64,000 bases of DNA, taken from assembly GCF_017357385.1 (NCBI RefSeq), contig NZ_CP071632.1:191501-255500 (forward strand), given 5' to 3'. Position 1 is the stretch's first letter; the number at the start of each line of letters is the position of its first letter. The position numbers and the translations under genes are program-made. Source of the stretch: Rhizobium sp. NZLR1. Lineage in GTDB: Bacteria > Pseudomonadota > Alphaproteobacteria > Rhizobiales > Rhizobiaceae. This document shows, piece by piece, positions 45,815 to 54,143 of this stretch. The notes beneath the pieces are model-generated. The model ran no database searches and was not told the DNA's origin. It saw only the letters and a program-made list of their open reading frames with translations.

Positions 45815-46810
45815 TCAATGACCGTCAGGATAGCGGTCGCGCCAAGCCATTTGCCCGCCCTCGACCGGCAGCGCGGTGGCGGCGTAGACGCCACGGGCGA
45901 TCGCCCGTGCCATGACGATAGTGGCAAGGTGGCAAAGTTCCATCAGGCTCGCCATGTCGTCTCTGCGATGCCTGGCGGTCGAGGCGGCAAAGACGGTGTC
46001 GCCGTCGAGCGGCAGGTGTGCCGGCAGCAGCGCCCGAGCAAGCCCGTCATGGCCGGCCAGCGACAGCCGGTGCGCCTCCGCCTTGGTCAGCTGCGCGTCG
46101 GTCACCACCGCGCCGATCGTCGTCGCCGGCCCGTTCATGCCCTTGAGCCGCATCCTGTGATCGGCCGCATCTGGCATGCCGAGCCCGCCGAATTCTGCGT
46201 CTTTTTCGAAGGGTGCCGCCCAGAAATGCGGCCCGTCGCCGATCGTCGCCGAGCCGAGCGCATTGACGGCGACAACAGCCGCGACGCGGTGGCCGGCGCT
46301 GCTGACGGCGCTGGCCGAGCCGAGCCCGCCCTTGAACGTGGCCGTCGTCGCACCCGTGCCGGCGCCTGTAGTGCCGAGCGCAAAGGCGCCCTTGGCGGCC
46401 GCCTTCAAGGCAGCGTAACCCATATCGCGATAGGGCGAGTGCAGCCCCCAATCCTTGTCGCCGCCGTTCAGCAGGTCCATCAGGATCGCCTGCGGCACGA
46501 TCGGTATGCGCACCGGCCCGACTGCAAAGCCGCGGCCGAGTTCGCGCAGTCCCGCCTGCACGCCGCCGGCGGCATCCAGCCCGAAAGCCGATCCGCCGGA
46601 GAGCACGAAGGCATCCACAGCGTTGACGGTCATCGACGGATCGAGCAGGCCGGTGTCGCGTCCGCCCGGCGCGCCGCCGAGCACCGTGCCGGAGGCGACC
46701 GCCGGCGCGTCGAAGACGATAACCGTAACGCCGGAACCGAGCGCAAGGTCGGTCGCATGGCCGATGGAAACGCCATCGATGTCGGTGATGAGGTTGAGAA
46801 GATCGGGCAA
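45815..46810 (-). CDS. P1-family (S58, DmpA-like) aminopeptidase
   Basis: 331 residues from a TTG at 46810 that follows TAAGGAT by 6 nt and gives the family start PDLLNLITDIDGVSIGHATD; a TTG at 46861 would add 17 residues overlapping the upstream terminator. The family contains self-cleaving N-terminal nucleophile aminopeptidases (DmpA, BapA) acting on D-Ala or beta-alanyl peptides. The GGSAFGLDAAGGVQ loop and the ATTATFKGGLGSAS / VVAVNALGSATIGDG segments match the fold. It lies upstream of the LysR/importer/amidase set, consistent with catabolism of unusual peptides. Confidence 0.82.
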   Translation of the reverse strand: MPDLLNLITDIDGVSIGHATDLALGSGVTVIVFDAPAVASGTVLGGAPGGRDTGLLDPSMTVNAVDAFVLSGGSAFGLDAAGGVQAGLRELGRGFAVGPVRIPIVPQAILMDLLNGGDKDWGLHSPYRDMGYAALKAAAKGAFALGTTGAGTGATTATFKGGLGSASAVSSAGHRVAAVVAVNALGSATIGDGPHFWAAPFEKDAEFGGLGMPDAADHRMRLKGMNGPATTIGAVVTDAQLTKAEAHRLSLAGHDGLARALLPAHLPLDGDTVFAASTARHRRDDMASLMELCHLATIVMARAIARGVYAATALPVEGGQMAWRDRYPDGH

Positions 46811-46858
46811 CGGCGGATCCTTATGCGGAAAGGCCGCCGATAGGACTGCAATTACCCT

Positions 46859-46895
46859 CAAAAAACAAGACCGGCCCCGAATGGCGGGACCGGTC
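46859..46895 (-). terminator. Intrinsic terminator of the small gene at 46940
   Basis: On the minus strand an 11-bp stem GACCGGTCCCG / CGGGGCCGGTC (one G-U pair that exists only in this orientation) is followed by TTGTTTTTTG. It lies 45 bp after the small gene stop and overlaps the upstream flank of the S58 peptidase gene. Confidence 0.85.
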
Positions 46896-46939
46896 GAACA
46901 TCGGGAAAAGCCGTGAATGCGAGTGCCGGCCTCATGCCC

Positions 46940-47134
46940 TCAGGCATGAAGCGGCTTCGGATGACGGCGGGTCATCAGATCGTGGATGGCCAGCCGCACC
47001 TCGTCCGGCGAGCCGAAACGCTGCTCGTCGAGGTCGTGGACATGAAATTTCACGGCGATGAACTTCAGCCGGTCTTCATCGGGAATGACGATCCCGACAG
47101 GAACGCCTGCATATTCGATAACTTGCTTCTTCAT
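46940..47134 (-). CDS. Small conserved protein, unknown function
   Basis: 64 residues. MKKQVIEYAGVPVGIVIPDEDRLKFIAVKFHVHDLDEQRFGSPDEV... has no signal or membrane segment and no domain that I recognise; the alternating pattern in the first 35 residues suggests a small beta-sheet with a C-terminal helix (RLAIHDLMTRR). GCAGGAG lies 7 nt before the ATG and a strong terminator follows, so it is an independent and probably real gene. A longer frame to 47215 has no ribosome site. Confidence 0.7.
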   Translation of the reverse strand: MKKQVIEYAGVPVGIVIPDEDRLKFIAVKFHVHDLDEQRFGSPDEVRLAIHDLMTRRHPKPLHA

Positions 47135-47656
47135 AGATAGAACTCCTGCCACGCGACATGCGCAGCCATGGCGAATTGACTTGTCTGGTACCGTTGAAAG
47201 GAGGACGAACGTCACATTCGACAGTTCGGGCGGGAGAGGGCGCCCGGACGGTCATTGCCAAGCACGGATCGCCCAAGGAGATCGGCGAGAATATCGATAT
47301 CTATCATGCTCGTTCCTTGCGTTGGCGTTGCACTTGAGAGGTCCCGGAAGAGCCCGGGGCCGGCGATGGCTGTCTTTGATAATCTACCAACTTGGTAGAG
47401 ATTACCCTACAGCCTGTCAGAAACATATTCCGAAACGTGTCAAAAAATCGACGATCCGAAAAATTTCATTCCATCCAAGTGGAAACTTACGGAAAGAAAC
47501 ATATCAGCTCTTCGTAAAATTCGCATGACAGAATCAGCGTTCTATCAATCGCCGCAGCAGACATAGGAAGCCCGGCTGAATCAGGCAATGGCCCGTTTCG
47601 TTAAAAATCGAAATGCCTCGAAATGACCGATTTGGTTAATCCGGAGAGAGCCTTTC
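47135..47656. other. 522-bp intergenic region with a perfect 17-bp palindrome
   Basis: It holds the promoter of the small gene at 46940 and the end of the fusion gene at 47657. A low-quality plus-strand frame crosses it but has no ribosome site. The central part (47440-47520) is unusually A+T-rich. TCGAAATG occurs twice at about 47608-47625 between AAATCG and CGATTT arms, possibly a weak terminator of the fusion gene. Confidence 0.4.
47383..47399. promoter_or_regulatory. Orphan palindrome resembling a TetR-type operator
   Basis: TCTACCAA-C-TTGGTAGA has perfect 8-bp arms around one base. Such sites are typical of TetR-family dimers, but no TetR gene is nearby. It lies about 250 bp upstream of the small gene start at 47134. 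Confidence 0.45.
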
Positions 47657-50578
47657 TCACCAGCCTTCGTCGAGCACCTTCTCCAGCATGTCCGCGAAGA
47701 AATCCGCGCTTTCGATGCTGAGGCAGAGCGGCGGTTTGATCTTCAGCACGTTTTGGTGATCGCCGGTCGGCTGCATGATGACGCCGAGGGTCAGCAGCCG
47801 GTCGCAGATTGCCGCCGTCTCTTCGGTGGCCGGCTCCAGCGTCGTTCTGTCGCGGACGAATTCGAGGCCGAGATAGAGCCCCATGCCATGCACGGCGCCG
47901 GCAATCGGATGGCGGTCGATCAGTGCGGCAAGCCGCGCCTTCAGATGATCGCCGACCGTCCGGGCATTTTCCTGCAGCATCTCCTCGGCCATGATGTCGA
48001 GCACCGCCATGCCGGCGATGCAGCTGACCGGGCTGCCACCGGTAGAGGAAAAGAACGTGCCCTCCTTCTCCAGCGATTGCGCGATCTCCCGTGTGGTGAT
48101 GACGGCGCCGAGCGGATGGCCGTTGCCCATGCCCTTGGCCACGGTGATGATGTCAGGCACGACCCCCTGCTGCTCGAAGCCCCAGAAATAATGTCCGAGC
48201 CTGGAATAACCGACCTGCACCTCATCGGCGATGCAAAGGCCACCGCGAGCGCGCACCTGCGCATAGACTTGGCTGAGATAACCGTCCGGCAGCGGAATGC
48301 CGCCGGCATTGCCGTAGACCGATTCGCAGATGAAGCCGGCAAGGCCCTTGCCGCCGGCGTCGATCGCCTCCAGCACGGGCGTTATGGCGCCGACATAGCT
48401 GGTCGCCGTATCGGGACCGCGGAATGCGCCGCGATAGGTATTCGGCGACACGACGGCATGCACCCAGTCCGGACGGGTGGTCAGTGCCTGCGGATTGTCG
48501 GCGATCGAGGTGGAGACGGCGTCACTTGCCGCCGACCAGCCGTGATAGGCTTCGAGCAGGCAGAGCATGTTGCGCGCGCCGCTATGAGCCTGCGCCAGCC
48601 GGATCGCCAGATCATTCGCCTCCGAGCCGCTGTTGACGAGGAAGACCGCGTCGAGCCCATCCGGTGAAAGCGCGGCGAGCCGTTCGGAAAATTCCGCGAT
48701 CGCGGCATAGTGGAAGCGGGAATTGGTGTTGAGCCGCAGCCATTGGGCGTTGATCGCCGCCGCAAGCTTGGGATGGCCATGGCCGAGAATGGAGACGTTG
48801 TTGACCATGTCGAGATAGGTGCGGCCCTCGACATCAAATACATGCTCCTTCCAGCCGCGCTCGATCTGCGGCGGCACCGCGTAATAATTCTTCTGCGCCC
48901 CTGCCAGATGCGCCTGCCGCCTGGCGAGCAGCTCGGCGGTTTCCGGTCGCGGCGCATCCGCTTGCCGGTCGAGGAGCAGCGACGGAGAAGGGCAGAGCAC
49001 CGACCAGGCCGCTGCCTCGCGCGGTGTGGCAAAGAGCGGCGGCTCGAACCCCGCGACGCTGCAAAGCTGGACGCGCAGCCCGCCGAGCGACGAAACCTCG
49101 CCGACGACCGTGCCGAGCGGGTCGCCGCCGGCAACCTCGGCTTCATTCTCGACCGAGAGGTCGAGCCCGTCGAGGTGCAGGGTCATGCGGTCGCTGGTCA
49201 GCGTCAGATGTTGGTCCTTCCAGCCGATGCGGCCGGCAAACGGCGCAGCAACGGCGCTGCCTGCGGCAAGGCATATATCGATATGCAGGGCGCAGGTCGC
49301 CTGTCCCCTGGCGGTTCCCGCCCGGGAAAGCCGATATTCGCCGTAGCGCGTCGCGGCCGTGCCGTTTTCGGTCGCAGCGCGGGCAAGCAGCCGCCAGTCC
49401 ATGTCGGCATTCAGCCAGTTGCCGGCGGAAAAATGCGGGCTCCGTACACCAAGATCGACATAGGCGATCCCGGCGGGCTCGATGTCAGGCAGCAGCGGCA
49501 GCCATCCCGAAGTTTCCGGGGCGGCGACATCGGCGCCGGCGGCCTTGAGGATCGCCGCTTCCATAAGCTCGAAGGGCACGGACATCGCTGTATCGAAGAT
49601 CGCCCGCTCGCGGTCCAGATTGCCGCGTGCATAATCATTCTCGGGATCGATCGAAATCTGCTGCTCGCCGCTGGCGACAAGAATGACCGCGCGCGCGACG
49701 ATCAATGGCCAGAGCGCCTTCAGCTCCTCCTCGGTCAGCGGATAGATCGCCTGATAAGCGGTGATGGCGGGGAGGATATGAAAAGGGTCGCCCTCGGCAT
49801 GATGCAGCAGCGAGGCGCAGGTGACGGCGAGGTCGCCGACCAGCCAGCCGCGGATGATGTCGCCGAAATCGATCACCCCGTCGGGGATTATATGGCCATG
49901 GGCATTGCGGTGACCGACGACATTGTCGCCGGTAACGTCGTGATGCACGGCCTGCAGCCGAAGCGACGGCGCCAAGGGCTGGATGCGGCGGACCGCCATC
50001 ACCATGGTCTTGGCAATCCGGTCGCGCGCGGCGCTGTCGGTGATGACGGAAAGCAGTTGCACCGCGACCGGCCCGGCGCGCCTGAGATCCCATTGCAGGC
50101 TGCGGTCGAGGCCGGGGTGGTTGAAGTCGGCAAGCGCCAGCGCCAGCCGCGCGCAGAGCGCGCCGAGCGCCGCGACGGAAGCCGGCGCCAGATAGGTCAG
50201 TTCCGTCAGCCCCTGGCCTTCCAGATATTCGAGCAGCCGGACTTGGCAGCCTTGTCCGCGCACGGTCAGGACGAGGATCTCCCGTCCGTCATTGGTGGCG
50301 ATCACATTGGGAACGCGTGGCGCATCTTGCCTGCTCTTGAGATGATGGATCGCCGCATTCTGCGCCTGGAGTTCGCGGGTCTCGTAAACGGCATGGCAGA
50401 TCTTCAGGACGTAGCGACCGCGATGGCTATCGACGCGGAAGTTCCGATCCTGCTGGCTGCCGAGTTCGGCAACGGCGCCGGACAGACTGTAATGGGCAAG
50501 CAGGATCTCTTCCGCGTCGGCAACGGTCACGTCGGGACGCGGCAGCGCCATGCGATCAACAAGCGCCTCGTCGGTCAT
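47657..50578 (-). CDS. Trifunctional fusion: APH-type kinase, M23-like domain and class III aminotransferase/phospho-lyase
   Basis: 973 residues in three domains. Residues about 20-345 are an aminoglycoside-phosphotransferase/choline-kinase fold with the Brenner motif HHDVTGDN (His 212, Asp 214, Asn 219) and metal Asp 237 (IDFGD). Residues about 370-530 resemble a degenerate M23 peptidase (LHIDICLAAGSAVAAP, with His 432 and Asp 434). Residues about 545-973 are a class III PLP enzyme: GSEAN (651-655), DEVQVGY (Asp 785) and PLP Lys 815 (TVAKG). Vertebrates have separate hydroxylysine kinase and ammoniophospholyases (PHYKPL, ETNPPL) of these same families, so a kinase plus phospho-lyase on an amino-alcohol is inferred. 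GGGAGGGG precedes the ATG. Confidence 0.85.
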   Translation of the reverse strand: MTDEALVDRMALPRPDVTVADAEEILLAHYSLSGAVAELGSQQDRNFRVDSHRGRYVLKICHAVYETRELQAQNAAIHHLKSRQDAPRVPNVIATNDGREILVLTVRGQGCQVRLLEYLEGQGLTELTYLAPASVAALGALCARLALALADFNHPGLDRSLQWDLRRAGPVAVQLLSVITDSAARDRIAKTMVMAVRRIQPLAPSLRLQAVHHDVTGDNVVGHRNAHGHIIPDGVIDFGDIIRGWLVGDLAVTCASLLHHAEGDPFHILPAITAYQAIYPLTEEELKALWPLIVARAVILVASGEQQISIDPENDYARGNLDRERAIFDTAMSVPFELMEAAILKAAGADVAAPETSGWLPLLPDIEPAGIAYVDLGVRSPHFSAGNWLNADMDWRLLARAATENGTAATRYGEYRLSRAGTARGQATCALHIDICLAAGSAVAAPFAGRIGWKDQHLTLTSDRMTLHLDGLDLSVENEAEVAGGDPLGTVVGEVSSLGGLRVQLCSVAGFEPPLFATPREAAAWSVLCPSPSLLLDRQADAPRPETAELLARRQAHLAGAQKNYYAVPPQIERGWKEHVFDVEGRTYLDMVNNVSILGHGHPKLAAAINAQWLRLNTNSRFHYAAIAEFSERLAALSPDGLDAVFLVNSGSEANDLAIRLAQAHSGARNMLCLLEAYHGWSAASDAVSTSIADNPQALTTRPDWVHAVVSPNTYRGAFRGPDTATSYVGAITPVLEAIDAGGKGLAGFICESVYGNAGGIPLPDGYLSQVYAQVRARGGLCIADEVQVGYSRLGHYFWGFEQQGVVPDIITVAKGMGNGHPLGAVITTREIAQSLEKEGTFFSSTGGSPVSCIAGMAVLDIMAEEMLQENARTVGDHLKARLAALIDRHPIAGAVHGMGLYLGLEFVRDRTTLEPATEETAAICDRLLTLGVIMQPTGDHQNVLKIKPPLCLSIESADFFADMLEKVLDEGW

Positions 50579-50696
50579 GACACCCCTCCCGCAGCATGAT
50601 TCGATTACCTATTGAAGGCGATAATCAAATACTTGCTGCTGGCAGGCAACGGGAGATTGTCGTTTGCCAGCAAAAGAGAGTGGGTCTCGCCCGCGA

Positions 50697-51581
50697 TCAA
50701 CCCATGCGTTCGGAGGCGTAGCTGCCGGGGCTTGCCGGGAAGACCACGGTGCGGTTGCCGTTGATGAAGGTGCGGTGATGGATATGGGCGTGGATGGCGC
50801 GGGCCAGCACCTGGCTTTCGACATCGCGGCCGATCGAGACGTAGTCGTCGGGCGACTGCGCATGGGTGATGCGCGCCGTGTCCTGCTCGATGATCGGGCC
50901 TTCGTCGAGATCGGCGGTGACGTAATGCGCCGTCGCCCCGATCAGCTTGACGCCGCGGCCGTAGGCCTGCTTGTAGGGGTTGGCGCCCTTGAAGCTCGGC
51001 AGGAAGGAATGGTGGATGTTGATGATCTTGCCCGACATCTTCTGGCACATCTCGTCCGACAGGATCTGCATGTAGCGGGCGAGCACGATCAGCTCGGTGC
51101 CGGTCTGCTCGGCCACCTCCATGATACGGGCTTCGGCCTGAACCTTGTTGGCCTTGGTGACCGGAATATGGTGGAAGGGAATGTCGTGGTTGACCACGAC
51201 CTTCTGGTAGTCGAAATGGTTGGAGACGACGCCGACGATGTCGATCGGCAGCGCGCCGATCTTCCAGCGGTAGAGCAGGTCGTTGAGACAATGGCCAAAG
51301 CGCGACACCATCAGCAGCACCTTCATGCGCTTCTCGCTGTCGTGAAATTCGTAATCCATCGAAAAGGGGGCGGCGACCGGTGGAAAATCGGCGCCGATCT
51401 CGGTGCCCGAAAGACCCTCTTCCGAGATGAACGAGACGCGCATGAAGAACTTGCCGGTATCGAGATCGTCGAACTGCGAGCTGTCGATGATGTTGCAGCC
51501 CTTGTCGGCCAGATAACTCGAAATCGCCGCCACGATGCCGCGCGTCGACTTGCAGGATACCGTCAATACATAGCTTCTCAT
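50697..51581 (-). CDS. purU: Formyltetrahydrofolate deformylase
   Basis: 294 residues. An N-terminal ACT domain (about 1-85, YVLTVSCKSTRGIVAAISSYLADKGCNI) regulates the enzyme, and the C-terminal formyl-transferase fold holds the catalytic Asn-His-Asp: NIHHSFLPSFKG (about 205-216) and the Asp in TADLDEGP. It hydrolyses 10-formyl-THF to formate and THF, balancing one-carbon pools and feeding PurT. It lies 118 bp upstream (in transcription order) of the fusion gene; a functional link is not evident. Confidence 0.94.
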   Translation of the reverse strand: MRSYVLTVSCKSTRGIVAAISSYLADKGCNIIDSSQFDDLDTGKFFMRVSFISEEGLSGTEIGADFPPVAAPFSMDYEFHDSEKRMKVLLMVSRFGHCLNDLLYRWKIGALPIDIVGVVSNHFDYQKVVVNHDIPFHHIPVTKANKVQAEARIMEVAEQTGTELIVLARYMQILSDEMCQKMSGKIINIHHSFLPSFKGANPYKQAYGRGVKLIGATAHYVTADLDEGPIIEQDTARITHAQSPDDYVSIGRDVESQVLARAIHAHIHHRTFINGNRTVVFPASPGSYASERMG

Positions 51582-51798
51582 GTCTCTCGCTCTTCCCTCT
51601 TCAAGACCGCCGCCGTGCTTAGATCAAAGCCCCGGCGGCGAACAGGCCGGCGCACTTTCATTCATGCGACAAATTGCAAGATGAACCGTCATGTTTCTGC
51701 AAGTTCTCTCACGTTGGGCATAGCTTAGGAGAAGTTGCGCGAAAAACTGTGCCGCCAGCGCCGCCGGGATGCGTATTCTCGCCTTCGAGCGCTGAATC

Positions 51799-52815
51799 TT
51801 AGGCCGGCGGGCGGCCTGCCACGGCGACCTTGCGGCGGGGCGTGGTGATTTCGTGGATGAGTGCGCCGCCGATCGACGAGAGCACCAGCGACAGGATCAC
51901 GAAGAGGACCGGCTGCTTCAGGATGCCGATCGGCAGGCGGTCGGCGGCGACCCTGAGGAAAGCCAACGTGAAGGCGTGGGTGATATAGATGCTGTAGGAG
52001 CAGTCGCCGAGATAGTTCAGCCAGCCGATAAAAGGCAGCCTGGAAAAGTCGATGGAGACCGCGCCGTAGACGATGAAGATCGCCGGAATGCCCCAGGCGT
52101 AGAACCGGCTTTCCGGCCCCATCAGCGCCTCGTTGATGAAGAGAAATGCGAACCCCAGGGCCAGTGCCGCCCATGCCCAGCGGTTCGGCAGAAGCACCTT
52201 TTGCCGGTAGAGCCAGCCGAGCACGACGCCGGCGAGAAACTCCAGGATGATCGGCTCGCCGTAGAACCGGCTGGCCGTCATCTCAGGCAGCAGCCGACAG
52301 CCGATCAGGATCATGGCAAAGACGGCCAACATCGCTGGAATCCGGCGGACTTCCGGGAGTGCCAGCAGCAGCGCAAACACGAGGTAGAAGAACATCTCGT
52401 AATTCAGCGTCCAGCCCGGCACGACGACGGGGGCGATCGTGCTCGGATCGGCGGCATTGGCCCATGGCAGAAAGAACAGCGAGGCGATGAGATGCGGCAG
52501 GTCGAACACTGTCGATTTCAGCAATGACGGGGCCGCCAGCGCCACGACGGCCGAAAACAGCGTTGCCAGCCAATAGAGCGGCACGATGCGTTTGATCCGC
52601 CGGCGGGCAAAATCGATGGGGCTCATCGCCCGCCCACTCGTTGTTAGCCACATTACCAAACCGCTGAGCACGAAGAAGATGTCGACGCCGGTCTCGCCAT
52701 AGACGAAGGCGGTGGCGTCGACGGCGGGGTTGACCTTGGCAAGCTGCAGTATCGCGTGGAAATAGACGACCATCAGCGCAGCGATGGCGCGCAGATATTG
52801 AAGCTGGACAAGCAT
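51799..52815 (-). CDS. Acyltransferase family 3 membrane protein (ExoZ-like)
   Basis: 338 residues, about ten membrane helices. LQYLRAIAALMVVYFHA with the conserved Arg and His (about 9 and 20) and FFVLSGLVMW are signatures of the acyltransferase-3 family that O-acetylates surface polysaccharides at the inner membrane; ExoZ of succinoglycan is the close rhizobial example. It follows a Wzy-like polymerase gene by 46 bp on the same strand, so it probably decorates the polymer made by that cluster. The exact acyl group is not known. Confidence 0.87.
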   Translation of the reverse strand: MLVQLQYLRAIAALMVVYFHAILQLAKVNPAVDATAFVYGETGVDIFFVLSGLVMWLTTSGRAMSPIDFARRRIKRIVPLYWLATLFSAVVALAAPSLLKSTVFDLPHLIASLFFLPWANAADPSTIAPVVVPGWTLNYEMFFYLVFALLLALPEVRRIPAMLAVFAMILIGCRLLPEMTASRFYGEPIILEFLAGVVLGWLYRQKVLLPNRWAWAALALGFAFLFINEALMGPESRFYAWGIPAIFIVYGAVSIDFSRLPFIGWLNYLGDCSYSIYITHAFTLAFLRVAADRLPIGILKQPVLFVILSLVLSSIGGALIHEITTPRRKVAVAGRPPA

Positions 52816-52861
52816 CGAGCGTCTTGCTCCTCGGGCTCGCGCGGGCGCCGTGCCGCTACGG

Positions 52862-54142
52862 TCAACTCATTACATCTGCCGCACGATCCTGCCGGATGCG
52901 CGGGCTGTCGTGGAAGCGCATATATCCGACGACGAACCACAGGAGACCGGCGATCTTCATCGAGAAAACAGCGGTCCCCCCGATCATCATATTCAGAAAA
53001 ATGAAAAGAGAAAGTGAATGGGCGCAACGCCGCTGCGCCGCCGTGCGTCCCGCCGGAAAAAGGCAAACAAACAGCCAGAAGGCGATGACGCCGAAGATCG
53101 TCGCCGCGTAGATCAGATAAACATAGCCACTGTCGGCAAATTCGGCGACCCGGTCGACCGAAAGCCCGAGGATGGCGAGAGGATCGAGATCCATGACCTT
53201 CTTCATCGTCAGGTTGATGCGGCCGGTGAAATTGTCGCCGGTCGCATTGGGTTTCAGAGTGTAGACGAGGAAACCAGCGGCGACGATCAGCGGCATCAGC
53301 GCCAGATTGAAATTCTTCGGGATCTTCGGAAAGACGAAATAGCCGCCGATGCAGGCAAGGCAGAAGATCAGCATCGTGCGCGTATCGTTCGTCACCAGGA
53401 TCAGCACCGCCGTGCCGATCATGAGCAACCGGTCCCAGCGACTAAGCCTTTCCCACATGGAAATCAGATAGATCGCGATCACGCCGCAGAAATTGGCGAG
53501 CGACACCTGTTCGAGGAAGATCGACGACGAGCGGTGGTCGATAATGCCGAAGGAGAAACGCTCGGGAAAGCCGAGCGCGTTCTGGAACAGGCCTGTCGTG
53601 TTGTAGCTCAACGGCAGCAGCCCGCGCGTATTGGCGAAATAATCGGACGGATGGACGATGCTGACGTAGAACGGCACGCTGACGATCTCGAAGATCAGGA
53701 AGATCATCACGGCAAGGCTCGCCCAGCGAAAGGCGAGCTTCATGGTTTTCTCGTTGCTCCAGCCGCCGAGGCCGGTAAAGCAGAAGATGATCAGCACGTT
53801 GCGGAAATGATCGACGAACAGCATGCGGTTCAGCACGCTGACGTAGATCGTCACGACAAGCGTGAACAGCAGGAACAGGAAGGCCGGGAGGTCCGTCTCG
53901 TAGATCCCCTTGTGCAGAATGTAGAGGATGGCGCTCGCCATGATCAGCCCCTCGCTGGCGGCGACATGCGTTATCGAGAGCGGCATGATGTTGTGGTTGA
54001 TGAAGGCGAGAATGCCGTTGTAGAGCACCGACAGCAGGCCGAGCCAGAGCACCGGGTAGTCGATGCGCGACGCTTGACCGGCGGCATTGAGCCGGTTGCC
54101 GGCTATGGTGAAACTCGCTGCCTTCTGGTCGAGGATCGCCAT
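52862..54142 (-). CDS. Polysaccharide polymerase (Wzy/ExoQ/O-antigen ligase-like) membrane protein
   Basis: 426 residues with about ten to eleven membrane helices and a periplasmic loop at about 190-245 (VHPSDYFANTRGLLPL... FGIIDHRSSSIFLEQ). The layout resembles Wzy/ExoQ-type polymerases; sequence identity to a named protein is not obvious. The ATG at 54142 is chosen because it lies 1 nt after the GH5 stop and starts a coherent protein; the frame extends to 54319 only by overlap with GH5. Context (GH5, acyltransferase, Wzz) supports polymerisation of an exopolysaccharide. Confidence 0.78.
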   Translation of the reverse strand: MAILDQKAASFTIAGNRLNAAGQASRIDYPVLWLGLLSVLYNGILAFINHNIMPLSITHVAASEGLIMASAILYILHKGIYETDLPAFLFLLFTLVVTIYVSVLNRMLFVDHFRNVLIIFCFTGLGGWSNEKTMKLAFRWASLAVMIFLIFEIVSVPFYVSIVHPSDYFANTRGLLPLSYNTTGLFQNALGFPERFSFGIIDHRSSSIFLEQVSLANFCGVIAIYLISMWERLSRWDRLLMIGTAVLILVTNDTRTMLIFCLACIGGYFVFPKIPKNFNLALMPLIVAAGFLVYTLKPNATGDNFTGRINLTMKKVMDLDPLAILGLSVDRVAEFADSGYVYLIYAATIFGVIAFWLFVCLFPAGRTAAQRRCAHSLSLFIFLNMMIGGTAVFSMKIAGLLWFVVGYMRFHDSPRIRQDRAADVMS

Positions 54143-54143
54143 G

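Noticed and set aside
47058..47528. A 156-codon plus-strand frame crossing the intergenic region at 47135-47656
   Set aside because: No ribosome site, no domain, and it overlaps the small minus-strand gene that has both a strong ribosome site and a terminator.
48710..50599. A 629-codon open frame on the plus strand opposite the kinase-aminotransferase fusion
   Set aside because: It mirrors the codon structure of the minus-strand gene, has low-complexity Arg/Gln/Ala composition, no family similarity and no ribosome site. High G+C makes such antisense frames common.
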